Source of the DNA: Deltaproteobacteria bacterium
GTDB lineage: Bacteria; SAR324; NAC60-12
Assembly: GCA_002716165.1 (NCBI GenBank)
Contig: PAZT01000041.1
Coordinates: 1-22,660, forward strand
Reading direction: 5' to 3'
DNA length: 22,660 nucleotides
Below are positions 7,236 to 15,432 of the stretch, piece after piece (within the stretch, counting starts at the first letter, position 1; the number at the start of each line of letters is the position of its first letter). A program made the translations under genes and the position numbers. The notes under the pieces are model-generated. The model was not told the DNA's origin. It worked only from the letters and a program-made list of their open reading frames with translations, and ran no database searches.

Positions 7236-8963
7236 ATGTCTTATGTAGTACTTGCTCGTAAACTCCGACCAACATGCTTTGGTGATCTGATTGGACAGGA
7301 AACCGCAGCACAAACTTTGAGAAATGCTGTTATTTCTAACAGGGTTGCTCATGCCTTTTTATTTTCGGGATCAAGAGGAGTTGGAAAAACAAGTGCTGCA
7401 AGAATATTAACAAAAGCTCTTAATTGCTTGAAGACTGAAAATGGGGATCCGTGTAACACTTGTGAAAACTGCTACGAAATCAGTCAGAATGCTTCACCTG
7501 ATGTTTATGAAATTGATGCTGCGTCAAACCGTGGGATCGAGAATATTAGGGAACTTCGTGAAAATGTGAATTATGTGCCTTCTAGATGTCGTTATAAAGT
7601 ATATATTATCGACGAGGCACACATGCTGACAATTGAGTCTTTCAACGCGCTACTGAAAACATTGGAAGAACCTCCTCCTCATGCTAAATTTATATTTGCG
7701 ACCACAGATCCATCCAAGATACCTCCAACTATTATTTCACGCTGTCAGCGCTATGATTTTTTAAGAATACCAGTTAAAAAAATGACAGATTTCCTTAAGA
7801 CAGTGGTTAAAAAAGAAAATCTTGAAATATCACTACAGGCTTTGGAAATGATAGCACGTAACTCTGTTGGTGGAATGAGAGATGCCCTTACTTCAATTGA
7901 TCAAATTCTTAGTTTCTCAAGTAATAGAGCCACAGACCAAAAAGTAGCACAAATTTTAGGAATTTTAGATAGAGAATCGAGGTTTACTTTAATAGAGGCA
8001 ATTTTAAAAAAAGAAGTGGCAAATGCTCTACAATATTTTCAGAAACTTCATGATCTTGGTTATGATTTCCACGATATATTAGCAGACTTGTTACAAACTG
8101 TTAAAACGGTTTCGATTATTCAAACTGTTGGCAAAAATACACCATTGTTCCAAGAACTATTTTACGATGACCTTGAAGCATTGGAGTCATTGGGTAAATT
8201 AGTAGGTATAGATGAACTGCAACAGATATTTCATTTATTACTTGATCTTGAAGAACAGATGAAACTAAGTGCGCATGCAAAAATATGTTTTGAAATGGCT
8301 ATTCTTCAGATTTCATCAGTTGCGCCCTTAATAGGTATACCTGAGATGATAAATGAAATTAAAAATATCCAACTTGGAAAGTCTGATTCAGATTTAAAGA
8401 TTATGAGGCCAGAAATAAAAAAAAACACAACTGAAGAAAAAGAGTCTGGAATAGAATTATTAAAACAAAAGTCACCATTAGAAATGCCAGTTGAAAAAAA
8501 AACTCCAGCGGATTCCTCTAAGATTAAGAATATTTTGCATTCAGAAAAAAAACAGAATCCGGATGAAAAACCTTTTGAAGAATGGTTTATTTTTTCAGAA
8601 AAAGTTAAAAAAAATTCTTTAAAACTTGCCAGTATAATCAGGAATGCTGTGCCTCAAAGTATGGATGGTCCAGATCTAAAACTAATCTTTAAAAGTGGTA
8701 ATTACTCTACAATGCTGACATCAGAAAGTAAAAAAACATTGGAGAAAATTGCTTCAGAAATTTCAGGTCACTCTGTTAAACTGATCTGTGAAAATAGAAA
8801 TGTTGTAACATCTCGGAGAACAATAGCTGAACATGATCAACTGCTTCTCGAGAAAGAAAAAGAATTTAAACGAAATAAAGCTAAAGAATTTCCAATGGTT
8901 AAAGATTTTCTTAAGGTATTTAGGAATAGTAAAATTACAAGTATCGAACTGTCTGAAGTATAA
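7236..8963 (+). CDS. dnaX: DNA polymerase III tau/gamma subunit
   Basis: 575 residues. The AAA+ clamp-loader ATPase loads the sliding clamp and, as tau, tethers polymerase cores. Seen: Walker A GSRGVGKT at 45-52, zinc cysteines C64, C73, C76 and C79, DEAH at 126-129, and sensor/arginine-finger region FATTDPSKIPPTIISRC. The collar domain ends near residue 370. A lysine-rich, poorly conserved linker follows and then a C-terminal tau domain (about 455-540). An A9 run at codons 394-397 would give a 399-residue gamma form by a -1 shift. The gene leads an apparent operon with ybaB 54 bases downstream and the lipoyl-type transferase after that. Confidence 0.96.
   Translation: MSYVVLARKLRPTCFGDLIGQETAAQTLRNAVISNRVAHAFLFSGSRGVGKTSAARILTKALNCLKTENGDPCNTCENCYEISQNASPDVYEIDAASNRGIENIRELRENVNYVPSRCRYKVYIIDEAHMLTIESFNALLKTLEEPPPHAKFIFATTDPSKIPPTIISRCQRYDFLRIPVKKMTDFLKTVVKKENLEISLQALEMIARNSVGGMRDALTSIDQILSFSSNRATDQKVAQILGILDRESRFTLIEAILKKEVANALQYFQKLHDLGYDFHDILADLLQTVKTVSIIQTVGKNTPLFQELFYDDLEALESLGKLVGIDELQQIFHLLLDLEEQMKLSAHAKICFEMAILQISSVAPLIGIPEMINEIKNIQLGKSDSDLKIMRPEIKKNTTEEKESGIELLKQKSPLEMPVEKKTPADSSKIKNILHSEKKQNPDEKPFEEWFIFSEKVKKNSLKLASIIRNAVPQSMDGPDLKLIFKSGNYSTMLTSESKKTLEKIASEISGHSVKLICENRNVVTSRRTIAEHDQLLLEKEKEFKRNKAKEFPMVKDFLKVFRNSKITSIELSEV
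8417..8425 (+). promoter_or_regulatory. A9 slippage site predicted to yield the gamma form of DnaX
   Basis: Nine A residues span codons 394-397 (ATA AAA AAA AAC). A -1 ribosomal shift, or one extra A through transcriptional slippage, reads Lys-His-Asn then TGA at 8432-8434, giving a 399-residue product. Losing one A also stops soon after, at a TAG. Position, just after the clamp-loader core, matches the E. coli and Thermus cases known from the literature. A second A9 run at 8494-8502 also leads to a stop six codons on, so the precise site is uncertain. Confidence 0.55.
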
Positions 8964-9017
8964 ATTATTTATTATCGAATACTTTTTCACAAAAAATTAT
9001 TTTAATGGGAGTCAGCA

Positions 9018-9350
9018 ATGATTGATATGAATGAAATGATGAAAAAAGCACAAGAGCTTTCTGAAAGTATGAAACAGCAACAGGAAGAACTAGCAAAACA
9101 GGAGTTTACCGTTTCAGTTGGTGGTGAAATGGTGAAGATGACTTTTAACGGTAAGCAAGAAGCAAAAAATATCGAAATTGACCCAGAAGTCATTAATGCA
9201 GAAGATATTGAAACTCTCCAGGATTTAATTCTTTCTGCAGTAAATGAAGGTTTGAGAAAAAGTCAGCAAAATATGCAGAATTCCCTTGGCCAACAAATAG
9301 GGAAAATGACTGGAGGCATGGATTTATCAAGTTTTTTTAATCCTAAATAG
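9018..9350 (+). CDS. ybaB: YbaB/EbfC nucleoid-associated protein
   Basis: 110 residues. The start is supported by a GGGAG Shine-Dalgarno at 9007-9011 ahead of ATG 9018. The family is marked by an N-terminal helix rich in Met, Gln and Glu (MNEMMKKAQELSESMKQQQ), the short beta part (TVSVGGEMVKMTFNG) and the C-terminal helix ending in a Met/Gly-rich tail (GKMTGGMDLSSFF). YbaB dimers bind DNA without strong sequence preference; its conserved place behind dnaX suggests a replication or repair link, and recR often follows but does not here. Confidence 0.95.
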   Translation: MIDMNEMMKKAQELSESMKQQQEELAKQEFTVSVGGEMVKMTFNGKQEAKNIEIDPEVINAEDIETLQDLILSAVNEGLRKSQQNMQNSLGQQIGKMTGGMDLSSFFNPK

Positions 9351-9369
9351 CAGCTTTTTATAAACAAAA

Positions 9370-10188
9370 ATGCAAACTTGGCGCCTAATTAATGATATTC
9401 CTAGGTCAGGAAGATTTAATATGGCTGCTGATGAGTATTTACTTGATAGATGTCAAGATAAAGATGAACCAGTATTTAGAATATATGATTGGGAATGTCC
9501 AACATTGTCCCTTGGTAAGAATGAGAAATTAGATTCACTTATCGATGTGGAGGAATGTCAAAATCTTTCAATTCCCATAGTACGAAGAATGACTGGTGGG
9601 AAAGCAGTTTTGCATGGGTTTGATCTGACTTATTCATTAACTGCAGGAGTTCTGGATAGTCAATTGGCGGGAGGCATTATAGATAATTATTACTATTTAT
9701 CCAGAGGATTTAAAAGTTTCTTTCAGAAATTGGGACTTAATCCTGTGGTAACTAATAAATCACCAAAAAAGAAAAAAACAGAACCCCATATTTGTTTCTC
9801 TGAAGTATCTTCATACGAAATTTTAATTGAAGGCAGAAAAATTATTGGGAGTGCTCAACGCGTTAGAATTAATCGTGGAAAAAATACTTTACCAAAGAGA
9901 TATTTTTTGCAGCATGGATCTATTTTGCTCAAAGATTCTATTCCTTTAATATTAAGAATTTTTCCTTATGCACATGAAGAGGTCTTGCGTCGAGAAATAA
10001 ACTCACTACATTCCGTTGGGATATATCCAAAATATTCCAGAGAGGATTTAGTCCGCATGCTGACTGAGAGCTTTAGTGATACATTTGAGATAGAGTGGGA
10101 AAATCGCATCTGGAATACTAATGAACTAAATTCAATAGCAACCCATGAAAAATCTTTTCAATATTTAGGATTTAAGAATGTGAGGTAG
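9370..10188 (+). CDS. LipM/LplA-type octanoyl or lipoyl protein transferase
   Basis: 272 residues of the biotin/lipoate ligase fold. Recognisable: FNMAADEYLL near 16-25, the ligand loop VRRMTGGKAVLHGFDLTYSL at 71-90, and the Lys-containing GRKIIGSAQR at 155-164. A Cys at 142 in HICFSEVSSYE sits where LipM-type octanoyltransferases carry their catalytic Cys. True ATP-dependent LplA ligases lack it, so transfer of octanoate from acyl carrier protein to GcvH or an E2 domain is more likely than salvage of free lipoate; this is an inference. It follows ybaB by 19 bases in the dnaX unit. A lysine-rich patch (SPKKKKTEP, 131-139) precedes the Cys. Confidence 0.8.
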   Translation: MQTWRLINDIPRSGRFNMAADEYLLDRCQDKDEPVFRIYDWECPTLSLGKNEKLDSLIDVEECQNLSIPIVRRMTGGKAVLHGFDLTYSLTAGVLDSQLAGGIIDNYYYLSRGFKSFFQKLGLNPVVTNKSPKKKKTEPHICFSEVSSYEILIEGRKIIGSAQRVRINRGKNTLPKRYFLQHGSILLKDSIPLILRIFPYAHEEVLRREINSLHSVGIYPKYSREDLVRMLTESFSDTFEIEWENRIWNTNELNSIATHEKSFQYLGFKNVR

Positions 10189-10251
10189 TATAGGCATTAC
10201 AAAAATAGTTATGATTGAACTTAAAGTAAAATTCAGAGAAAATTTAAATAA

Positions 10252-10737
10252 TTAAAGCCATTTATTCATGATAAGAGCGTCAACATAGCCAATTTTTGGG
10301 TGATTAAACGCTTTGGGTATCCTTCCAACAATATCAAATCCTAGCCTACTCCATAAACTGATTGCCTTTTTGTTACTTACTAATACAAGGTTAAACTGCA
10401 TTGCTTGATAGCCTATTTTTTTTGCAATTAATTGAGAGTGTATGCACATTTTTGTGCCAAGGCCTTTCCCTTCTTCTTTTAAAGCAACCATATAACCACA
10501 ATTACATACATGATCTCCGCCTCCTCCATAGTTTTGTTTTAGGTAATAAGTCCCTAAAATTTTTTTATTCTCTTCACAGACATACGTTTTTTGCGGATCT
10601 TCTAACCAAATTTGACGAGCTTCTTTTTTACTGGTGTTTCTTTGAATTGCGAAGGTTTCTCCGGCTGAGACTATTTGATGAAATATTTCCCAGATTTGGT
10701 CAAAATCCTCCTCCAAAGCCTCTCTAATAACTGACAT
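10252..10737 (-). CDS. GNAT-family N-acetyltransferase
   Basis: 161 residues from ATG 10737 (MSVIREALEEDFDQIW). A longer frame reaches 10776, but that start would overlap the preceding gene's end, and the family fold begins at the internal Met. The acetyl-CoA loop is EEGKGLGTKM (pattern x-x-G-x-G), followed by FNLVLVSNKKAISLWSRLGFDIVGRIPKAF, the typical last strand-helix-strand. The VSAGETFAI stretch near the N-terminus suggests a phosphinothricin-acetyltransferase-like subgroup, but the acceptor is unknown. It begins 11 bases after the LysE-type gene ends, so the two are probably cotranscribed. It is convergent with the dnaX unit. Confidence 0.85.
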   Translation of the reverse strand: MSVIREALEEDFDQIWEIFHQIVSAGETFAIQRNTSKKEARQIWLEDPQKTYVCEENKKILGTYYLKQNYGGGGDHVCNCGYMVALKEEGKGLGTKMCIHSQLIAKKIGYQAMQFNLVLVSNKKAISLWSRLGFDIVGRIPKAFNHPKIGYVDALIMNKWL

Positions 10738-10748
10738 AACAAAATATT

Positions 10749-11384
10749 CTATGTAATTTGGGGTATAGCTTGCCACAGGATTCCTATGGCTAAAATAATA
10801 AGTAAGATAGCCATAACAAGATCAATACGTGCTGCGTTTTGTTGCAGTACTTTTACAATTGTGCCTGATGAAGCAATAAATGCTATTAAACAATACCATG
10901 ATGCATCTATAACTCCCACTGTAGAGACTAATATAAACTGTTCAACAAAAAGTGCATTTGGTTGAACAAACTGACTGAATAAAGCTAGTAGCCATACGGC
11001 AATTTTGGGATTTAGAAAAGCAATCAGGAAGCCTTCAAAAAAACCGTGATGAGTTGATTTATTTGATAATACTTTTTCATTTTGAGCATAGTTATTTTTA
11101 ACAAAAGAAAAAATCATTTTTCCACCCAAAAAGATTAAGAAAAAAGATCCAGTAATTTGTGCAAAACTAAAAAAATAAGGAATTGTATTAAATATTACTA
11201 CAAGTCCTGAAACTGCAATGACAGCATAAAAAGTGATACCTAAACCATGACCTATTCCAGACAATACGCCATTTGTCCTGCCTCCTGAAAGGGTATTGCG
11301 CAAAATTACTGCCAGACTGGGGCCAGGCGACATCGCCCCAATAATACATATCAAAACTAACTGACTCCATTGAGTTATGTTCAC
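10749..11384 (-). CDS. LysE/RhtB-family amino-acid exporter
   Basis: 211 residues from a GTG at 11384, with about six hydrophobic segments. The N-terminal signature of the family is clear: an early helix followed by MSPGPSLAVILRNTLSGGRTNGVLSGIGHGLG (split here by the loop at 18-50). A later GFLIAFLNPKIAVWLLALFSQF segment is also typical. It should sit in the inner membrane and export amino acids or derivatives; the substrate cannot be inferred. A second, imperfect copy of the start region lies 60 bases upstream. It pairs with the downstream acetyltransferase gene. Confidence 0.9.
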   Translation of the reverse strand: MNITQWSQLVLICIIGAMSPGPSLAVILRNTLSGGRTNGVLSGIGHGLGITFYAVIAVSGLVVIFNTIPYFFSFAQITGSFFLIFLGGKMIFSFVKNNYAQNEKVLSNKSTHHGFFEGFLIAFLNPKIAVWLLALFSQFVQPNALFVEQFILVSTVGVIDASWYCLIAFIASSGTIVKVLQQNAARIDLVMAILLIILAIGILWQAIPQIT

Positions 11385-11456
11385 AAAAATATTTTATGAA
11401 AATGATTTTTTTATTATCTTTATTAAGGATTTAGTTATGTGCACAGCGATATTTTA
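11371..11456 (-). repeat. Imperfect direct repeat over the LysE-type gene start
   Basis: Segments 11371-11396 and 11431-11456 match at about 20 of 26 positions with an exact offset of 60 bases. The inner copy contains the GTG start and first codons; the outer copy also contains GTG followed by HIT-like codons and runs into a stop after about 16 codons. Confidence 0.55.
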
Positions 11457-11496
11457 ATTAAGTAAAATTAGGAACAATCGAATTCTTTTTTTATTT

Positions 11497-13953
11497 TTAC
11501 ATAAGATTATGAGGATCGACATCAATTTGGATTAATTCATAACGTTTTGTTGTAGGTCTATTTTCAAATACCAGATGAAGCAAATTTAGGAGAGGTCTAA
11601 CATTTGTTGCTTTTAGCATAAGTTGCCAGCGGAATTTGTTTCTTAATTTTTTTATGGGCGCTTCAAAAGGTCCAATGATTTTAGGAGTATGATTAGATTG
11701 TTCACAATTACTTAGATAATTATGGTCAGTTAATTTTTTGTTAGATAAAATAGCTCTTATTTTATCATATATTTCTCTAGCTAACAGTTCAGCTCGATCT
11801 TCACTTGGACTGCTGCATAAAATCATGGTAAGTGAGTAATTAGGTGGCATTCTAAGACTATGTCTCTGTTCCAGTTCAATTTCACGAAATTTGATAGAAT
11901 CGTGATCTTTTGCACAGATTAGGCTGTGATGGCTTGGATTGTGAGTTTGAATTAGTACTTCTCCTGGTTTGTTACCCCTTCCAGCCCTTCCAGCCACTTG
12001 AGTTAATAATTGAAATGTCCTTTCACTGGATCTAAAATCGGGGATGTTCAACGATAAATCAGAGAAAATTACTCCAACGAGGGTTACTTCTGGAAAGTCA
12101 TGACCTTTTGTAACTAGTTGAGTTCCAATAACAATATCAACTTCATGTTTGCTGATTTGTTTGTGCATTCTAGAGAGGCTGTGTTTGCCGTGTAAGGTGT
12201 CACGATCCATTCTCAAGATCCTAGCATCAGGAAAAAATATTTTAAGATTCTCTTCAACTTGTTCTGTCCCTGTACCTATAATCAGTGGTTCTTGTTCACT
12301 TTCACATTCAGGACAAATAGTGTGTAATGGTCTGGTTAAATCGCATTGATGGCAACGCATTTGATTTTCGTTTTGGTGGTAAACAAGACTAAGGCTGCAG
12401 TTTGGACAGGTAATATTAGAGTCACATTTTGGACAGCGTATTAATGGTGCAAATCCTCTACGATTTAAAAATAATATGCTTTGTTCTTTTTTTAATAGTC
12501 TTAGTCGCAATGCTTCCACGAGTTCACTTGAAAAATAAGGGCTTCCTTTTTGTCCAGGAACTGTTTTCATATCAAGTAGCCTTACCTTGGGTAAAAGTCC
12601 TTGATTGATGCGAGAAGGTAAGTTTAAAAGTTTAAATTTCCCAATATTTACATTATTTGCTGATTCAAGTGACGGAGTCGCCGAGCCTAGTAAAACAGTG
12701 GCACCTGAAATAAATCCTCGATAAATAGCAACATCTCGTCCGTTATAGCGGGGACTTTCACTTTGTTTGTAAGATGAATCGTGTTCTTCGTCTACCACAA
12801 TTAGTCCCAAATTATTCACAGGTGCAAATACTGCACTTCGAGCACCAATAACTATTGATGCTAAACCCTTATTTATCCTCGACCATTCATCAAATCTTTC
12901 ACCATCATCCATTCCACTATGAAGTACTGCTACCTGATCTCCGAAACGGGAGCGGAATCGATCGACAAGTTGTGGTGTGAGAGAAATTTCAGGTACCAGA
13001 ATTAGGCATGATTTCCCTTTTTTTAGTGATGCTTTTGCTGCTTGTAGATAGATTTCTGTCTTTCCACTTCCTGTTACACCTTCTAGTAAAAAAGTACGAT
13101 ATGATCCTTTCTTTATTGATTTTGATACTTCATTAAATACGGCATTCTGTTGAGGGTTCAAATTCAAAAATGGTTCAATTTCTGGGGGATTCCCATCTAA
13201 AAACCGACGGTAAACACGTTTTTCAAACATTTCAATCAAACCATCTTCATTAAGTTTACTTAGAGCACGTGATGATGATTTTAATCTGTGAAGTATTTCT
13301 TTCCGACTAATTTCAGAGTGATTTTTTAAAATGTCAAGTAGCTGTTTTTGTTTGGAGTTTAGATTTGATGTTTTTATATTGGATTTTTCTGAATTCACTA
13401 AACGAACCCAGTATTCGATTTTTGCCTTTATTTTTTTATCCACCATGACTTGTTTTTTAATGACATATTTATTATCAAGCCATTGATTCATTATCTTATA
13501 GTCTTTTTCATTAGGTTGACATTTAAGCCATTCCTGTTCTGACCAATATTGTTGAGTACGAGCAAGTTGGGATACTTTTTTGCTGAGACTTTCTATGTCT
13601 GGGAGTTGCGAAGTTTGAGAGAAAAATGAGTTATTAATTCTCAAAGATAGACCGCCTGGTATTGCAGCATTTAGTACTTCGCCCCAAGCACAAAAATAGT
13701 ATTCAGATGTCCATCTGGTAAGTTTGAGTATTTCTTCAGAAAATATAGGATTTTCTTCAGCTAGTGATTCAACATATTTTAATTTAGATAATTTGGATTT
13801 CTTATTAACGTTAACAATAATTCCACCTTTTTTCTGCCTACCAAAAGGTACTAAGACCTGTAATCCTTCTTCAGGGAGTCGATCAATATTATTGGGCCAA
13901 TAATAATCAAAGCATTTACGAATTGGCACATTTAAGGCTACTTCAACAATCAT
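11497..13953 (-). CDS. priA: Primosomal replication restart helicase PriA
   Basis: 818 residues, slightly longer than E. coli PriA (732). The N-terminal fork-binding domain opens with VALNVPIRKCFDYYWP and VLVPFGRQKKGG. Walker A is GVTGSGKT (292-299), the DExH box is DEEHD (388-392), and GSATPSLES follows. Two zinc sites use C507, C510, C516, C519, C534, C537, C547 and C550. The later motifs TQLVTKGHDFP and QVAGRAGRG are present. PriA rebuilds replication forks after stalling. The ATG at 13953 follows the isomerase-like gene by 3 bases, with no Shine-Dalgarno, so it is probably read by coupling. The extra length seems to lie in the linker around 105-255, a winged-helix-like region. Confidence 0.96.
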   Translation of the reverse strand: MIVEVALNVPIRKCFDYYWPNNIDRLPEEGLQVLVPFGRQKKGGIIVNVNKKSKLSKLKYVESLAEENPIFSEEILKLTRWTSEYYFCAWGEVLNAAIPGGLSLRINNSFFSQTSQLPDIESLSKKVSQLARTQQYWSEQEWLKCQPNEKDYKIMNQWLDNKYVIKKQVMVDKKIKAKIEYWVRLVNSEKSNIKTSNLNSKQKQLLDILKNHSEISRKEILHRLKSSSRALSKLNEDGLIEMFEKRVYRRFLDGNPPEIEPFLNLNPQQNAVFNEVSKSIKKGSYRTFLLEGVTGSGKTEIYLQAAKASLKKGKSCLILVPEISLTPQLVDRFRSRFGDQVAVLHSGMDDGERFDEWSRINKGLASIVIGARSAVFAPVNNLGLIVVDEEHDSSYKQSESPRYNGRDVAIYRGFISGATVLLGSATPSLESANNVNIGKFKLLNLPSRINQGLLPKVRLLDMKTVPGQKGSPYFSSELVEALRLRLLKKEQSILFLNRRGFAPLIRCPKCDSNITCPNCSLSLVYHQNENQMRCHQCDLTRPLHTICPECESEQEPLIIGTGTEQVEENLKIFFPDARILRMDRDTLHGKHSLSRMHKQISKHEVDIVIGTQLVTKGHDFPEVTLVGVIFSDLSLNIPDFRSSERTFQLLTQVAGRAGRGNKPGEVLIQTHNPSHHSLICAKDHDSIKFREIELEQRHSLRMPPNYSLTMILCSSPSEDRAELLAREIYDKIRAILSNKKLTDHNYLSNCEQSNHTPKIIGPFEAPIKKLRNKFRWQLMLKATNVRPLLNLLHLVFENRPTTKRYELIQIDVDPHNLM

Positions 13954-13956
13954 TTG

Positions 13957-15429
13957 TTACTTTGGTGTCGCATTCAAACAAACGAGTTGATTATCTCCAA
14001 TATTTTCAATTCTATAACTTACCATTGAAGCAGGGAAAAACAAGGAATCTTCTATTTTTAATCTCATCGAATTACCTGTTTGAGAATAGACTTCAGCTTG
14101 GCCACTGATTATAATTAAAAGTTGATATCGCCCGTCCAGTTGATTTTCAAAAGATTTATTAGGCTCAATGCGAATTCGGTCAAAATTAAACCTAGGAAAA
14201 TTAGTAAAACGTTCTACTTTTAGGTAATCTGATTTGTGAATTAAATCTAGTTTTGGAGGATGATAAACTTCTACTTTCATTTTATTTATTGCATTTTCAG
14301 TGTCCCAATGATTTTGGGTAATGACTTTTTGAGCAAACATCAAGATCAAGCGTTCGTAGTGAGGGGTTTGAAACTCAACTACTTTTATACCATGACTCAA
14401 AGAATGTATCTGAAACACAGGAAAGCTTATAATATCACCAACTTTAACCGGCAAATCTCCTACAAAACCTGATGCTTTATCTCTTAATTTTTTTTCCTGC
14501 TTGAGATTTTCCTTAGATATTAGCTCTTTAGAATCATCTATCATTCGACGAGTATTTTCATATTCAAGTACAGCTGATTTAAAATCCTTTAACAGTGTTT
14601 CTTTCCAATTATTTCCGTATTTATTTTTATATTCTTTAATTTTATCCGCGTGAAGTCCGGCCTTGACTATTCCTGTTCCAGTTGGCCATGCAGTTTTGTC
14701 AATTTCTGTTACTATGTAGACTTCCCATTTTTTTTCATGCAACTCATAGTACAAATCTCCAACAATATTTTCAGCACTTGGATTAAGTGTTTTGAGAAGA
14801 ATCAAAGAATCTGAATCATGTGCTAGCATTTTCTTTTTAAACACACCGAGTGCATAAGGCAGTTCAGTTTCACCGTATTTATCTATAACATTTACCACAC
14901 CACGTTTTTCAACTCCTGTATACCATCCTTCATAACCCCAAGGTTTAGGGATTTTAAGCACTTTAAGTTGCAAGGGTTCTCTATAATCAACAATTACAGC
15001 TTTTCTGTTTTTCGCAACAGATTCTATCAATGAATTTGGATTATTCTTGAATATATCCAGTATATTTTTAGGATCAATAATATTTTTCCAGACACATCCT
15101 CTTTTTTTAAGACTTTTGATTTGAGTAAGATTTAAATCCTTTTGGAGTTCGATTTCAATTAAAAACTGAAACGGGACTGGGTCTTTTTTTACATTCCAAT
15201 GTTCAGTTCGTTTAGTTTCAACTAGAATCAAGTAGTATTGAAATTCATCTAAGTCATAAAATGAGATTAAATTTTCAGTAATGTAGCAGTTGCTAGGAAT
15301 ATTTTTCTCGGGAAAACGTCTCAGGTTAATATGAGAAAACCAGACTTTTGGAGAGTTTATAAGATCAAGGGCATGAGATGATTTAACACATGATATTAAA
15401 TTTATTTTGGACAAGATGTTTTTTGCCAT
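13957..15429 (-). CDS. Phosphomannose-isomerase-like cupin protein
   Basis: 490 residues; no full-length family recognised. The middle and C-terminus resemble type I mannose-6-phosphate isomerase: KPWGYEGWYTG at 162-172, a DLYYELHEKKWEVYIV strand pair at 225-240 (possible metal ligands H231 and E236), then a VKVGDIISFPVFQIHSLSHG barrel at 328-347 followed by VVEFQTPHYER. A second small barrel at about 433-485 (ISGQAEVYS, LFFPASM) looks like a further cupin. The first 150 residues match nothing I know. ManA is usually about 390 residues, so this is longer and divergent, and sugar-phosphate isomerase activity is a guess. It lies 3 bases after the racemase-like gene and 3 before priA, in one unit. 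Confidence 0.55.
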   Translation of the reverse strand: MAKNILSKINLISCVKSSHALDLINSPKVWFSHINLRRFPEKNIPSNCYITENLISFYDLDEFQYYLILVETKRTEHWNVKKDPVPFQFLIEIELQKDLNLTQIKSLKKRGCVWKNIIDPKNILDIFKNNPNSLIESVAKNRKAVIVDYREPLQLKVLKIPKPWGYEGWYTGVEKRGVVNVIDKYGETELPYALGVFKKKMLAHDSDSLILLKTLNPSAENIVGDLYYELHEKKWEVYIVTEIDKTAWPTGTGIVKAGLHADKIKEYKNKYGNNWKETLLKDFKSAVLEYENTRRMIDDSKELISKENLKQEKKLRDKASGFVGDLPVKVGDIISFPVFQIHSLSHGIKVVEFQTPHYERLILMFAQKVITQNHWDTENAINKMKVEVYHPPKLDLIHKSDYLKVERFTNFPRFNFDRIRIEPNKSFENQLDGRYQLLIIISGQAEVYSQTGNSMRLKIEDSLFFPASMVSYRIENIGDNQLVCLNATPK

Positions 15430-15432
15430 GGA

